A stretch of 64,000 nucleotides of DNA from Kitasatospora sp. CB01950 (GTDB taxonomy: Bacteria; Actinomycetota; Actinomycetes; Streptomycetales; Streptomycetaceae): positions 66,713 to 130,712 of the forward strand of contig NZ_LISX01000002.1 of the NCBI RefSeq assembly GCF_001905465.1. Direction: 5' to 3'. The notes beneath the pieces were generated by a model. The model was not told where the DNA came from. It did no database searches and worked only from the letters and a program-made list of their open reading frames with translations. The position numbers and the translations under genes were made by a program. Shown in pieces: positions 34,484 to 42,540 of the stretch; within the stretch, counting starts at the first letter, position 1; every line of letters starts with the position of its first letter.

Positions 34484-35179
34484 ATGGGCGCTGCCCGCCA
34501 GAACGTCAGCTTCGCCGGACACTCCGGCCGGACCGTGCACGGCTACCTGGCGGTGCCGCCCGCCCGGGTCGGCCCCGGAGTCCTGGTGATCCAGGAGTGG
34601 TGGGGGCTGACCCGGCACATCGCCGAACTCACCGACCGGCTCGCCGCCGAGGGCTTCCTCGCCCTCGCGCCCGACCTGTACGGCGGCACCGTCACCCACG
34701 ACCGGGACGCCGCCGCCCGGATGAAACGCGAACTGCCCGCCGAACGCGCCGCGGAGGAACTCGCCGCGGCCGTCTCCCACCTGCTGGCGCACCCCGGCTC
34801 GGTCGGCGACGCGATCGGCGCGGTCGGCTTCTGCATGGGCGGCGGCCTCGCCCTGCGCCTCGCCGCCGCCGAGGGCGACCGGGTCGCCGCCGTCGTCCCG
34901 TTCTACGGCCTGCCCGGCGACCCCGACTACGACTACCGCGGCCTGACCGCGCACGTCCTCGGCCACTTCGGCGAACAGGACGCCTCGCTGCCCGCCGCCG
35001 CCGTCGACGAGGCCGCCATCCGCATCGGCGAGGCCACCGACCGCCGCCCCGAGATCCACTTCTACCCGGCCGGCCACGCCTTCATGAACGACGAGAAGAC
35101 CCCCAGCAGCTACGACCCCCTCCAGGCCGCCATCGCCTGGCGCCGCACCCTCACCTTCCTCTGGGCGCACCTCGGCTGA
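34484..35179 (+). CDS. Dienelactone hydrolase family protein
   Basis: A 231-aa alpha/beta hydrolase. The nucleophile is a cysteine in AVGFCMGGGLALRL (about residue 119), the DLH form of the elbow. WWGLTRHIAELTDRLAAEGF follows strand 2, and AGHAFMND carries the catalytic His (about 197). The acid is probably the Asp in FGEQDASLP. Dienelactone hydrolases open lactones in aromatic degradation, but most actinobacterial copies are unassigned carboxylesterases. The start at 34484 follows GGAGAGG. It stands alone between two MFS genes. Confidence 0.88.
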   Translation: MGAARQNVSFAGHSGRTVHGYLAVPPARVGPGVLVIQEWWGLTRHIAELTDRLAAEGFLALAPDLYGGTVTHDRDAAARMKRELPAERAAEELAAAVSHLLAHPGSVGDAIGAVGFCMGGGLALRLAAAEGDRVAAVVPFYGLPGDPDYDYRGLTAHVLGHFGEQDASLPAAAVDEAAIRIGEATDRRPEIHFYPAGHAFMNDEKTPSSYDPLQAAIAWRRTLTFLWAHLG

Positions 35180-35244
35180 CGAAAGCCTCCGGCCGGGGCC
35201 GCTCGCGGACGGCCGGGGGCCCTGAAATTCGGTGGACAGGGCCG

Positions 35245-36525
35245 GTGTTGGCGATCCATCGTCTGGCGGTGGGCATCAACTATCCGGCGTGGGCCGGCAG
35301 GAACTATCGGATCCAGACCGCCTCGACGGTGGTGAGCGGGCTGGGCAACGCCGCCGCGCCGATCGCCACCGCGTTCGCGGTGCTGGGCGCGGGCTGGGGC
35401 ACCGCCGAGGTCGGGTACGTGACGGCGGCGCGGACGGTGCCGCTGGTGGTGCTGATGCTGATCGGCGGGGCGGTGGCCGACCGGTGGCCGCGGCACGTGG
35501 TGATGGTGAGCGCCAACGTGTTCAACGCGGTGTCGCAGGGCGTGCTGGCCGCGCTGGTGCTGATGGGGCATCCGCCGCTGTGGACGCTGCTGGCGCTGTC
35601 CGCGGCGGGCGGCGCCGGGCAGGCGTTCTACGCCCCGGCCGCCGAGGGCGTGATCCTCCGGGCGGTGTCGGCCGAGCACGCGTCGAAGGCGCTCTCGGTG
35701 TTCAAGATGGGCATGAACGGCGCGCAGATCGCCGGCGCCGCGCTCGGTGGCCTGCTCGCCGCGGTGGCCGATCCGGGCTGGGTGCTGGCGGGCGACGCGG
35801 CCTGTTTCGCGGTGGCCGCGCTGATGCGCTCCGGCCTGACGCAGGTCGGCGGGCGGCGCGAGTCCGGGCCCAGCCTGGTGCACGAACTGCGGGTCGGTTG
35901 GCGGGAGTTCGTCTCGCGCCGCTGGCTGTGGGCGATCGTCGTGCAGTTCTCCCTGATGAACGCCTGCGTGCTGGCCGTCGAGACGGTGTACGGGCCGGTG
36001 ATCGCCGAGGACCGGATGGGCGGCGCCGGGGCGTGGGGCACCGCGATGGCCGCGCTCAGCGTCGGCATGGTGGCGAGCGCGGTGCTGATGGCCCGCTGGC
36101 AGCCCCGCCGGATCCTGCTGGTCGGCAACGGCGGCGTGTTCCTGTTCGGCCTCCCCGCACTGGCGTTGGCGCTCGGACTGCCGCTGATCCCCGTCGTGGT
36201 GGCGATGTTCCTGTCCGGGGTCGGCGTCACGGTGTTCGTGGTGGGCTGGATGGTGGCGCTCCGTCAGGAGATCCCCGAGGAGCTGCTGTCGCGGATCTCC
36301 GCGTACGACGCCTTCGGCTCCTTCGCGCTGCTGCCGGCGGGCACCGCGCTGGCCGGCCCGGCGGCGGACCTGCTGGGCCGCTCCGGTGCGCTGTGGGCCT
36401 GCGCGTTGACGTGCCTGGGCCTGGCCGCAGCGGTGCTGCTGGTGCCGGAGGTACGGCAGTTGGAGCGCAAGGTGCCCGAGGCGCGCGGCAACCTGCCGCA
36501 ACCGGAACCTGCCACGTCCGGGTGA
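35245..36525 (+). CDS. MFS transporter (EntS-like exporter)
   Basis: A 426-aa membrane protein with 12 predicted helices in two bundles. LMLIGGAVADRWPRHVVMVS (about residues 72-91) is the loop 2-3 motif A equivalent, and the second half has LSRISAYDAFGSFALLPAG. The group includes enterobactin-type and macrolide exporters; substrate unknown. GTG at 35245 after GGACAGGG is the likeliest start; a GTG at 35269 is also in frame. It follows the DLH gene by 65 bp on the same strand. Confidence 0.85.
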   Translation: MLAIHRLAVGINYPAWAGRNYRIQTASTVVSGLGNAAAPIATAFAVLGAGWGTAEVGYVTAARTVPLVVLMLIGGAVADRWPRHVVMVSANVFNAVSQGVLAALVLMGHPPLWTLLALSAAGGAGQAFYAPAAEGVILRAVSAEHASKALSVFKMGMNGAQIAGAALGGLLAAVADPGWVLAGDAACFAVAALMRSGLTQVGGRRESGPSLVHELRVGWREFVSRRWLWAIVVQFSLMNACVLAVETVYGPVIAEDRMGGAGAWGTAMAALSVGMVASAVLMARWQPRRILLVGNGGVFLFGLPALALALGLPLIPVVVAMFLSGVGVTVFVVGWMVALRQEIPEELLSRISAYDAFGSFALLPAGTALAGPAADLLGRSGALWACALTCLGLAAAVLLVPEVRQLERKVPEARGNLPQPEPATSG

Positions 36526-36604
36526 CTGCCGCCCCGGCCTGCAACCCCCGGCGGCCGAAATGCGTCCGTGCGGACAACTGGCCACGACCCGGTGAGGAAA
36601 GCGC

Positions 36605-37123
36605 ATGGGCAAGCCGCTGCTCTACCTTGACGTCGACGGGGTGCTGAACCCGGTGTTCCCGAACCCCGAGGACGACTTCGACTCCCACACCCTGCTCGGC
36701 TACTCGGTGCTGCTTTCACCGCGCCACGGCGAGTGGCTGCACGAACTGGCCGAGCACTACGAGCTGGTGTGGGCGACCACGTGGGAGTTCGAGGCGAATC
36801 GGTACATCGCCCCGCTGCTGGGCCTTCCGCAGCTCCCCGTGGTGAAGTTCAGCGGGTACGTGCCGCAGCCCGGCGACCCGCGGGTGCCGCTGATGGAGCT
36901 GTTCTCGGCGTTCAAATGGGCGCCGCTGCTGCGGCACGCCCAGGGCCGCCCGTTCGCCTGGATCGACGACTGCATTCCGTCGCGGCTGGTGCGCCGCAGC
37001 CTGCTGCGCGCGGACCGGCTGCTGATGCCGATCGACCCCGCGCAGGGCCTGCGCCGCGAGCACGTGGACCGGCTGCTGCGCCGCCCTCCGACCCGGGCCT
37101 GGCTCAACCGGCGGGCGGGCTGA
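36605..37123 (+). CDS. HAD-superfamily protein (Swiss-army-knife RNA-repair type)
   Basis: A 172-aa HAD-fold protein. Motif I is LYLDVDGVLNP (residues 6-16) with the nucleophile and acid aspartates, motif II ATTWEFEANRYIAP (about 58-71), and the motif IV acids are in FAWIDDCIPSRL. It resembles the HAD domain found in bacterial RNA-repair and phage-related polyproteins, but stands alone here. A phosphatase or 5'-end-processing role is possible; substrate unknown. GGTGAGGAAAG precedes the ATG. Its last 20 bases overlap the end of the convergent gene at 37104. Confidence 0.82.
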   Translation: MGKPLLYLDVDGVLNPVFPNPEDDFDSHTLLGYSVLLSPRHGEWLHELAEHYELVWATTWEFEANRYIAPLLGLPQLPVVKFSGYVPQPGDPRVPLMELFSAFKWAPLLRHAQGRPFAWIDDCIPSRLVRRSLLRADRLLMPIDPAQGLRREHVDRLLRRPPTRAWLNRRAG

Positions 37124-37394
37124 CCGGCGCCGGGCCGCCCACCTCCACCCAGATCCGCTCCCAGCGGGCGGTGCGGCTGTGCCCGAAGCGGTCGCCGTAC
37201 CCGAGCACCCGCAGCACCGCCTGCGTCTGGGTGCGGTCGGGGTGCTCGTCGATCTTCAGGCTGACGGTGGTGACGCCGCCGCGGGTCTCGCTCAGCGGTT
37301 TGCGTCCCATGAGCTTGTGCAGGGCGTCCTCGATGCGGCGGATCCGGGCCTCGTCGCGCTCGTGGCCCCCGTGCCAGTCCTGTTCGCCGCCCAT
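37104..37394 (-). CDS. Small conserved hypothetical protein
   Basis: A 96-aa protein: an N-terminal charged helix (ERDEARIRRIEDALHKLMGR, about residues 11-30) followed by a beta-rich part (VTTVSLKIDEHPDRTQTQAV) and WERIWVEVGG. No family is recognised. GAGGGGAG lies before the ATG, which supports expression. Its 3' end overlaps the convergent HAD gene by 20 bp. Confidence 0.65.
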   Translation of the reverse strand: MGGEQDWHGGHERDEARIRRIEDALHKLMGRKPLSETRGGVTTVSLKIDEHPDRTQTQAVLRVLGYGDRFGHSRTARWERIWVEVGGPAPVSPPAG

Positions 37395-37500
37395 GCCGCT
37401 CCCCTCGCCCGACGGCGCGTCGCCGCGCCGCCGCGCCCACCGGGCTTCACCCTACCGGCAGTTGACCGGCCACCGGGGCGGATCGGTCAGGACGGATCGG

Positions 37501-38289
37501 TCAGGACGGCAGCCAGCTGACGTGCCCGGCCAGCAGCGCGAAGCCGATGAAGCCGACCGTGTCGATCAGGCCGTGCGCGGCGACCAGCGGGCCGACCCGG
37601 CGCCAGCGGCGGTACAGCAGGCAGAACACCACGCCCATCACCACGTTGCCGACCAGCCCGCCGATGCCCTGGTACAGGTGGTAGGAGCCGCGCAGCAGGG
37701 AGCTGGCCGCGATGATCGCCGGCCAGGTCCAGCCCATCTGGTGCAGGCGGCGCACCAGGTAGCCGACCACCACGACCTCTTCCAGGATCGCGTTCTGCCA
37801 GGCGGCGGCGATCAGCACGGGGATCCGCCACCACACGTCGGGCAGGCCGGAGGCGGCGACGGTCAGGTTGAAGCCGGCCGCCTGCATGCCCAGGTAGAAC
37901 GCCAGCCCGGAGCCGCCGATGGCCGCGGCGAGCAGCGTGCCGCGGCCGAGGTCGGAGAGCTTGTGGCGCAGGTCGAACCCGATGGTGCGCAGCGAGGCGC
38001 CCTCGCGGACCAGCAGGTAGCCGACCAGCGCGACGGGCATCAGGGCGCGGGCGATGTAGTAGAGCTGCCAGGCGAGGTCGAGCCAGGGGCGGCCGGGGGC
38101 GCGGGAGGCGTTGAGGGTGGCGACCTGCTGGCCGAGGCCGATGGGTTCGGTGAGCGAGCCGACGAAGCTGATCAGCGCGGAGACGCCGCTCGCGCCGAGC
38201 GAGAGCCCAAGGACGATCAGCAGTTCGACGGCGAGCAGCCGGCGCGAGAGGGGCTTGGTGGTGGCCGGCTCGGCCGAGGCGGTGGTCAC
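37501..38289 (-). CDS. CPBP-family intramembrane metalloprotease (CAAX-type)
   Basis: A 262-aa protein with about seven membrane helices. The CPBP motifs are present: NAILEEVVVVGYLVRRL (EE..R, about residues 172-188), the histidine in LRGSYHLYQG, and the final AAHGLIDTVGF. These form a zinc site in the membrane. Family members include prenyl-protein proteases and bacteriocin-immunity proteins; the substrate here is unknown. GTG at 38289 after GGGGAG is preferred over a start at 38346. Confidence 0.88.
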   Translation of the reverse strand: MTTASAEPATTKPLSRRLLAVELLIVLGLSLGASGVSALISFVGSLTEPIGLGQQVATLNASRAPGRPWLDLAWQLYYIARALMPVALVGYLLVREGASLRTIGFDLRHKLSDLGRGTLLAAAIGGSGLAFYLGMQAAGFNLTVAASGLPDVWWRIPVLIAAAWQNAILEEVVVVGYLVRRLHQMGWTWPAIIAASSLLRGSYHLYQGIGGLVGNVVMGVVFCLLYRRWRRVGPLVAAHGLIDTVGFIGFALLAGHVSWLPS

Positions 38290-38394
38290 TGGTCTCCCCG
38301 GGGACGGATGCGGCCCGGAGCTCACTCCCGGCTCCGGGCCGATCATCCTTTCACAGCACGATGAGACGTTCCTGGACCCCCGGTGAGGTGTTGG

Positions 38395-39894
38395 TCAGTC
38401 CACCGGCCAGGTGTGCACGGGCTCACCGCTGCGCATGCCCTCGATGTAGCGGCGGGTCATGGCGGCGATCGCGGCGTTCGGGTCGAGGCCGTGGCGTTCG
38501 CGCAGGCGGTGCACGACGGCGGCCTGCCAGGCGGCGCCGTTGGTGCGGCGCAGGCAGCGCTGTTCGATGATGCCGAGGTAGTGGTCGCGGTCCCGGGCGG
38601 CGATGCCCCAGCGGTCGAGGCCCTGGTGGGCGAGCGGCAGCAGTTCGTTCAGCACCAGGTCGGTGGCGGGCAGTTCGACCAGGCCGCGGGCGCCGCGCCC
38701 GGAGCGGGGCCACCACTGGACGGCGTCGATGCCGTGCCGGGCGCCGTTCCGGAAGTTCTCGTCGGCCTTCTCGAACGGGAGCCTGGTCCAGATCGGACGG
38801 GGCTGTTCGGCCAGCACCCGGACCAGGCCGTAGTAGAAGGCCGCATTGGCGAGGACGTCGGCGACGGTGGGCCCGGCGGGCAGGCAGCGGTTCTCCACCC
38901 GCAGGTGGGCGACGCCGTCGGCGACGTCGTAGATGGGGCGGTTCCAGCGGTAGATGACGCCGTTGTGCAGCCGCATCTCGCCGAGCCGCGGCGCGCCGCC
39001 GGAGGCCAGCACCTTGACCGGGTCCTCGTCGTCGCAGATCGGCAGCAGCGCCGGGAAGTACCGCAGGTTCTCCTCGAACAGGTCGTAGACGGAGTCGACC
39101 CAGCGCTCCCCGAACCAGGTGATCGGACGCACCCCCTGCGCCTTGAGTTCGGCCGTCCGGGTGTCGCAGGCCTGCTGGAACAGCACCGGGCGGGTCTCGC
39201 GCCACAGCTCGCGGCCGAACAGGAACGGCGAGTTCGCGCCGAGGGCGAGTTGGACGCCGCAGATGGCCTGGGCGGCGTTCCACACCGAGGCGAACCGGGC
39301 GGGGGTGACCTGCAGGTGCAGTTGCACGGAGGTGGCGGCGGCCTCGGCGACCATCGACACCGAGTCGACGGTCAGCCGTTCGACGCCGTCGATGTCGAGC
39401 GCGATGTCCTCGCCGCGGGCGGCCAGGATCTGGTCGCTGAGCAGGGTGTAGCGGTCGTTGCTGGACATCGCCTCCCGTCCGGCGTGCGCCAGGTCCAGGG
39501 TGGGCAGGATGCCGACCATGACGAGGCGTCCGCCGGCCTGCTCGGCCCGCCGGTCGGCGTAGCGCAGGGCGGCGCCGAGTTCCTCGCGCAGGTCCTCGAA
39601 GACGTGTCCGCCGAGGCGGCGGGCGGCGACGTTCAGCTCGATGTTGAAGCGGCCCAGCTCGGTCTGGAAGTCGGTGGAGGCGATCGCGTCCAGCACCTGT
39701 TCGTTGCCGAGCATGGGCAGTCCCTGCTCGTCGGCCAGGTTGATCTCGATCTCCACGCCCATCATGGCTTTCGGGCGGTCGAACCGCTCCTCCCTGAGCA
39801 TCCGCCCCAGCACGTCCAGACAGGACTGGAGCTTGCGGCGGTACAGCTGCCGGTCGGCCAGCTCCGCCCGGGTCGCGACGACTTTCTCGCCCAC
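38395..39894 (-). CDS. Glutamate-cysteine-ligase-like protein (GCS2 family)
   Basis: A 499-aa enzyme of the GCS2 ATP-dependent carboxylate-amine ligase family. It has MMGVEIEINLADEQGLP (about residues 45-61) at the Mg-ATP glutamates, VQLHLQVTP, GANSPFLFGRELW and LRVENRCLPAGPTVADV. The fold is that of gamma-glutamylcysteine synthetase. Streptomycetes make mycothiol rather than glutathione, so the real product is uncertain. GTG at 39894 follows GGAGGGAAGG, and homologues begin at the same G-E-K-V-V. Confidence 0.85.
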   Translation of the reverse strand: MGEKVVATRAELADRQLYRRKLQSCLDVLGRMLREERFDRPKAMMGVEIEINLADEQGLPMLGNEQVLDAIASTDFQTELGRFNIELNVAARRLGGHVFEDLREELGAALRYADRRAEQAGGRLVMVGILPTLDLAHAGREAMSSNDRYTLLSDQILAARGEDIALDIDGVERLTVDSVSMVAEAAATSVQLHLQVTPARFASVWNAAQAICGVQLALGANSPFLFGRELWRETRPVLFQQACDTRTAELKAQGVRPITWFGERWVDSVYDLFEENLRYFPALLPICDDEDPVKVLASGGAPRLGEMRLHNGVIYRWNRPIYDVADGVAHLRVENRCLPAGPTVADVLANAAFYYGLVRVLAEQPRPIWTRLPFEKADENFRNGARHGIDAVQWWPRSGRGARGLVELPATDLVLNELLPLAHQGLDRWGIAARDRDHYLGIIEQRCLRRTNGAAWQAAVVHRLRERHGLDPNAAIAAMTRRYIEGMRSGEPVHTWPVD

Positions 39895-40256
39895 GGGTGC
39901 CTTCCCTCCCCTCGGTCGACAGTGCCTGTGCATCATGCCCAGCGCGAAGATTTCTAGCCTCGGGTGCGAACAGCCGAACGGGGGAGGGTTTCTGACGGTC
40001 TGTCAGCTCACACCGGCTTGCGCCGCACCACGGAAAGTGATATGAAGGTCACCCTGCGCACTTGTTCGAGTAGAATTCGCACGCCGCTCAGGCCAGGTCA
40101 GGGCCGTCCGAGAAACCCCCACTGTCGAGGGACTCGTCGACGACCCGCCCACCCCCTCGGCGCTCTTGCCCAACCGGACACGGCCAGACCCCGTCAATGT
40201 CGACGCCATGCCGGTATGCCGCAGTACGCCGATCTCGAACGGAGAGGCGACTCACC
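39895..40256. other. 362-bp divergent intergenic region
   Basis: Must hold promoters for the ligase gene and the 40257 gene. TAGAAT at 40071-40076 is a good -10 toward the plus strand, but GGTCAC 18 nt upstream is not a standard -35. I see nothing else. Confidence 0.35.
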
Positions 40257-40940
40257 ATGACGCTGCACCTGTCCCAGCCCCCGGCCGGCGCCCTGCACGC
40301 CGTACGCTCGGCCCTCGCGCCCGGGGCGGCCCTGCCGCCGTCGGCGGCCGCCGTCCTCCGCCATAGCGCCGACCGCCCGGAGCCGCTGCTCGCGCTGCCC
40401 GTGCACGCCCTGCGCGGGCCCGAGCCCCGGCTGGCCGGGGCGGAGTGCATCGGCTGGCGGTTCCTGCTGCGCGCCTGCCTGCCCGAGGCGGCGGGGCCGC
40501 AGTGCCCGCACGGCGGCGGCTGCGACGGGGCGGTCGGCGCGAGGGCGGAGCGGACGGAACGCCCGCTGGTTACCGGCGAGTTCAGCGAGGACGGGCTGGA
40601 GCAGGTGGTGGCCGCCGCCGAGGTCGCCGCCGGCGCGGACGGGCCGGTGTTCTCCCACCTGGCCGCCGGCCCGTACCTGGACTCCACGGTCCGGGCGCTG
40701 CGGCAGGCCTGGCAGCTGGTGCACCTCTCCCCCGCCCGCTACGAGCCGCGGCTGCTGTCGCTGCCCGAGCACTACGCGTCCGCGCTGTGGCTGCACGGCG
40801 CGCTGCCCGGCGAGGACCTGCTGATCCCGCTGGCGCCCGCGCCGGTCGGGGTGGCGGCCCACCAGGTGCTGTCCGCCGCCGAGCTGCTGGCCCGGCTGGC
40901 GAACGCCCCGGCGGCCCGGGCGACGGCGCTGATCGGCTGA
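40257..40940 (+). CDS. Hypothetical protein
   Basis: A 227-aa soluble protein of no family I recognise. Residues 60-90 contain GWRFLLRACLPEAAGPQCPH with three cysteines in all (ACLP, QCPHGGGCDG), possibly metal-binding. The C-terminal half is helical with YEPRLLSLPEHYASALWLHG. Ala, Leu and Pro dominate. The ATG at 40257 follows GGAGAGG. A nested palindrome (40985-41038) follows as a probable terminator. No neighbours suggest a role. Confidence 0.7.
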   Translation: MTLHLSQPPAGALHAVRSALAPGAALPPSAAAVLRHSADRPEPLLALPVHALRGPEPRLAGAECIGWRFLLRACLPEAAGPQCPHGGGCDGAVGARAERTERPLVTGEFSEDGLEQVVAAAEVAAGADGPVFSHLAAGPYLDSTVRALRQAWQLVHLSPARYEPRLLSLPEHYASALWLHGALPGEDLLIPLAPAPVGVAAHQVLSAAELLARLANAPAARATALIG

Positions 40941-40984
40941 CGCCCCCCTGGTGACGCTCTGTCACCGCCCGACTCCGCACCACC

Positions 40985-41038
40985 CGGACGGGCCATGCCG
41001 TACTGATCCGATCGGATCGGTCCGGGATGGCCCGTCCG
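40985..41038. terminator. Nested palindromes, probable terminator
   Basis: CGGACGGGCCAT at 40985-40996 and its complement at 41027-41038 form a 12-bp stem. The 30-nt loop contains the perfect palindrome GATCCGATCGGATC (41005-41018). It lies 45 bp after the 40257 gene. Termination is the simplest role. Confidence 0.6.
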
Positions 41039-41287
41039 TGCGCGGATCGGAGCACCCGCGGCCCGGTAGGGTGATCTCGCCGGATCTTCTGTGGCGCATG
41101 TCACCAAATGCCTGCGCGCACGCCCGGAGAGTCGGACACTGGTGTCGGTCGGGAGGAAGACCACACCTCCTACCCGGCTGACGCCGTTTCACACCTGTGG
41201 CGGTGAAGAAACTTTCCGTCGACAGGGCGGGCGCCCAGGGGGGTGGCCGTGCGGCGGCGCGAATCACGAGTGAAGCGAGGTACAACG

Positions 41288-41479
41288 ATGTGCCAGCACC
41301 GAACCGACTGCCCGTCCGCCGAGTCGTCGGACCGTGAGGCGGCCGAATCGGTCGCCAGCCACCCCGAGCAGGGCTGGAGCCTGCTCTGCAACGGGGTGCT
41401 GCTGTTCGACGACACCGGCGAACTGCTGCCGGACGGCCGCGTGATCGCCCCGCGCCGCACCCTGCTGATCGCCGCCTGA
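41288..41479 (+). CDS. DUF5999 family protein
   Basis: A 63-aa protein. It starts MCQHRTDCPSAESSDREAAE, continues with HPEQGWSLLCNGVLLFDDTG, and ends in ELLPDGRVIAPRR. This is the streptomycete DUF5999 pattern, with conserved cysteines near the N-terminus and in the LLCNG core that could bind a metal. Function unknown. AAGCGAGG precedes the ATG. Confidence 0.85.
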   Translation: MCQHRTDCPSAESSDREAAESVASHPEQGWSLLCNGVLLFDDTGELLPDGRVIAPRRTLLIAA

Positions 41480-41611
41480 ACGCCCCGGTTCTCCGCTGTC
41501 GACCGATCGACCGGATCGACCCGTCGACCGAGCACCCCGCCCGCCCGGAGTTGCGCCCTCCCGGCGGGCGTCGGCGTTCCCCGAGGAGTCGTCAGGAACC
41601 GCCAGGAGCCG

Positions 41612-42307
41612 TCAGGAGCCGCCGACCGGCAGGTCGGAGGGCGTGGACGGGTCGTACCAGAGGCTGAGCATCGGGGCGTGCCACTGCCAGCCGAGGGTCG
41701 CGTAGAGGGCGCGCCCCTGGGTGGTGCCGACCAGCAGGCCGGTGCGCGCGCCCTCCGCGTGCGCCTCGCTCTGCAGGGTGCGCATCAGCAGCGAGCCGAG
41801 GCCGCGGCGGCGGTGCTCGGGGGCGGTCTCCACCTGGTCGACGACGGCAACCGGGTCCTCCCCCCGGCCGATCCCCGGGCCGACCCCTATCTGCCCGCGG
41901 GCGGCGTACTCGCCGTCGACGGTGCGCACCAGGGCGCGGATCACGCCGCCGCGGCTCCAGGTGGTGATCCGGTAGCCGGCCGGGACGGCCGGGGTCTCGG
42001 GGCGCAGCCGGCAGGTCATCAGGTGGCCGGGGACGTCGATGTGCCAGCCCGGTCCGATCCAGGGCAGGGCGTGTTCGTCGACGCCGAAGAGCTTGAGCCA
42101 GGTCCACGGGACGGTGGTGCCCTCGGTCAGTGTGCGGACGTCCGCCTCGACGGGGGCGGGCAGCACGTGCCGCCAGGGGTGGCGGTACTGGCCGACGTCG
42201 ATCGTCCAGCCCCAGGGCTCGGGTTGGGGGTCGGCGGCGCCGCGGGAGACCGTCCAGCCGCTGATCCAGGCCCGGACGAGGGCGGGGACGGTCGGGTCGT
42301 CGGGCAT
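41612..42307 (-). CDS. GNAT-family N-acetyltransferase
   Basis: A 231-aa protein with a C-terminal GNAT domain. The acetyl-CoA pyrophosphate loop is TAPEHRRRGLGSLLMRTL (about residues 162-179), matching R/Q-x-x-G-x-G/A. It continues with LLVGTTQGRALYATLGW, the usual final strand and helix. An N-terminal domain of about 120 residues may select the substrate, which is unknown. ATG at 42307 follows GGAGTG. It is divergent from the phospholipase gene. Confidence 0.85.
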   Translation of the reverse strand: MPDDPTVPALVRAWISGWTVSRGAADPQPEPWGWTIDVGQYRHPWRHVLPAPVEADVRTLTEGTTVPWTWLKLFGVDEHALPWIGPGWHIDVPGHLMTCRLRPETPAVPAGYRITTWSRGGVIRALVRTVDGEYAARGQIGVGPGIGRGEDPVAVVDQVETAPEHRRRGLGSLLMRTLQSEAHAEGARTGLLVGTTQGRALYATLGWQWHAPMLSLWYDPSTPSDLPVGGS

Positions 42308-42325
42308 GGGCACACTCCGCGCTAG

Positions 42326-42356
42326 GTAAGGGTCCAATGGCTTTTGCGGATCTTAC
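42326..42356. promoter_or_regulatory. Imperfect A/T-rich inverted repeat upstream of the phospholipase gene
   Basis: GTAAG at 42326-42330 and CTTAC at 42352-42356 are complementary, with partly matching GTCC and GGAT flanks inside. This is the most A/T-rich stretch of the divergent region and a possible operator. No clear PHO-box direct repeat was found. Confidence 0.3.
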
Positions 42357-42540
42357 TTGTCCGGGGCGGGGGCCGTCATCGAATTTCTCTGCCCACTCCC
42401 GCCGGGGCGAGATGTCTGTACAGGTTGCGGAGCGCGTCATCCGCCGGACATCCGCCGCACTGGTCCAGTCCACTTGGGCGGCTTAGGAATGGTCGCGGCC
42501 GGGCGGAGCGACGCCCGGCACCGTGCACGAGGAGCCCCCG

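Noticed and set aside
42338..42540. PHO box for the phospholipase gene
   Set aside because: No 11-bp direct repeats of the PhoP type are visible.
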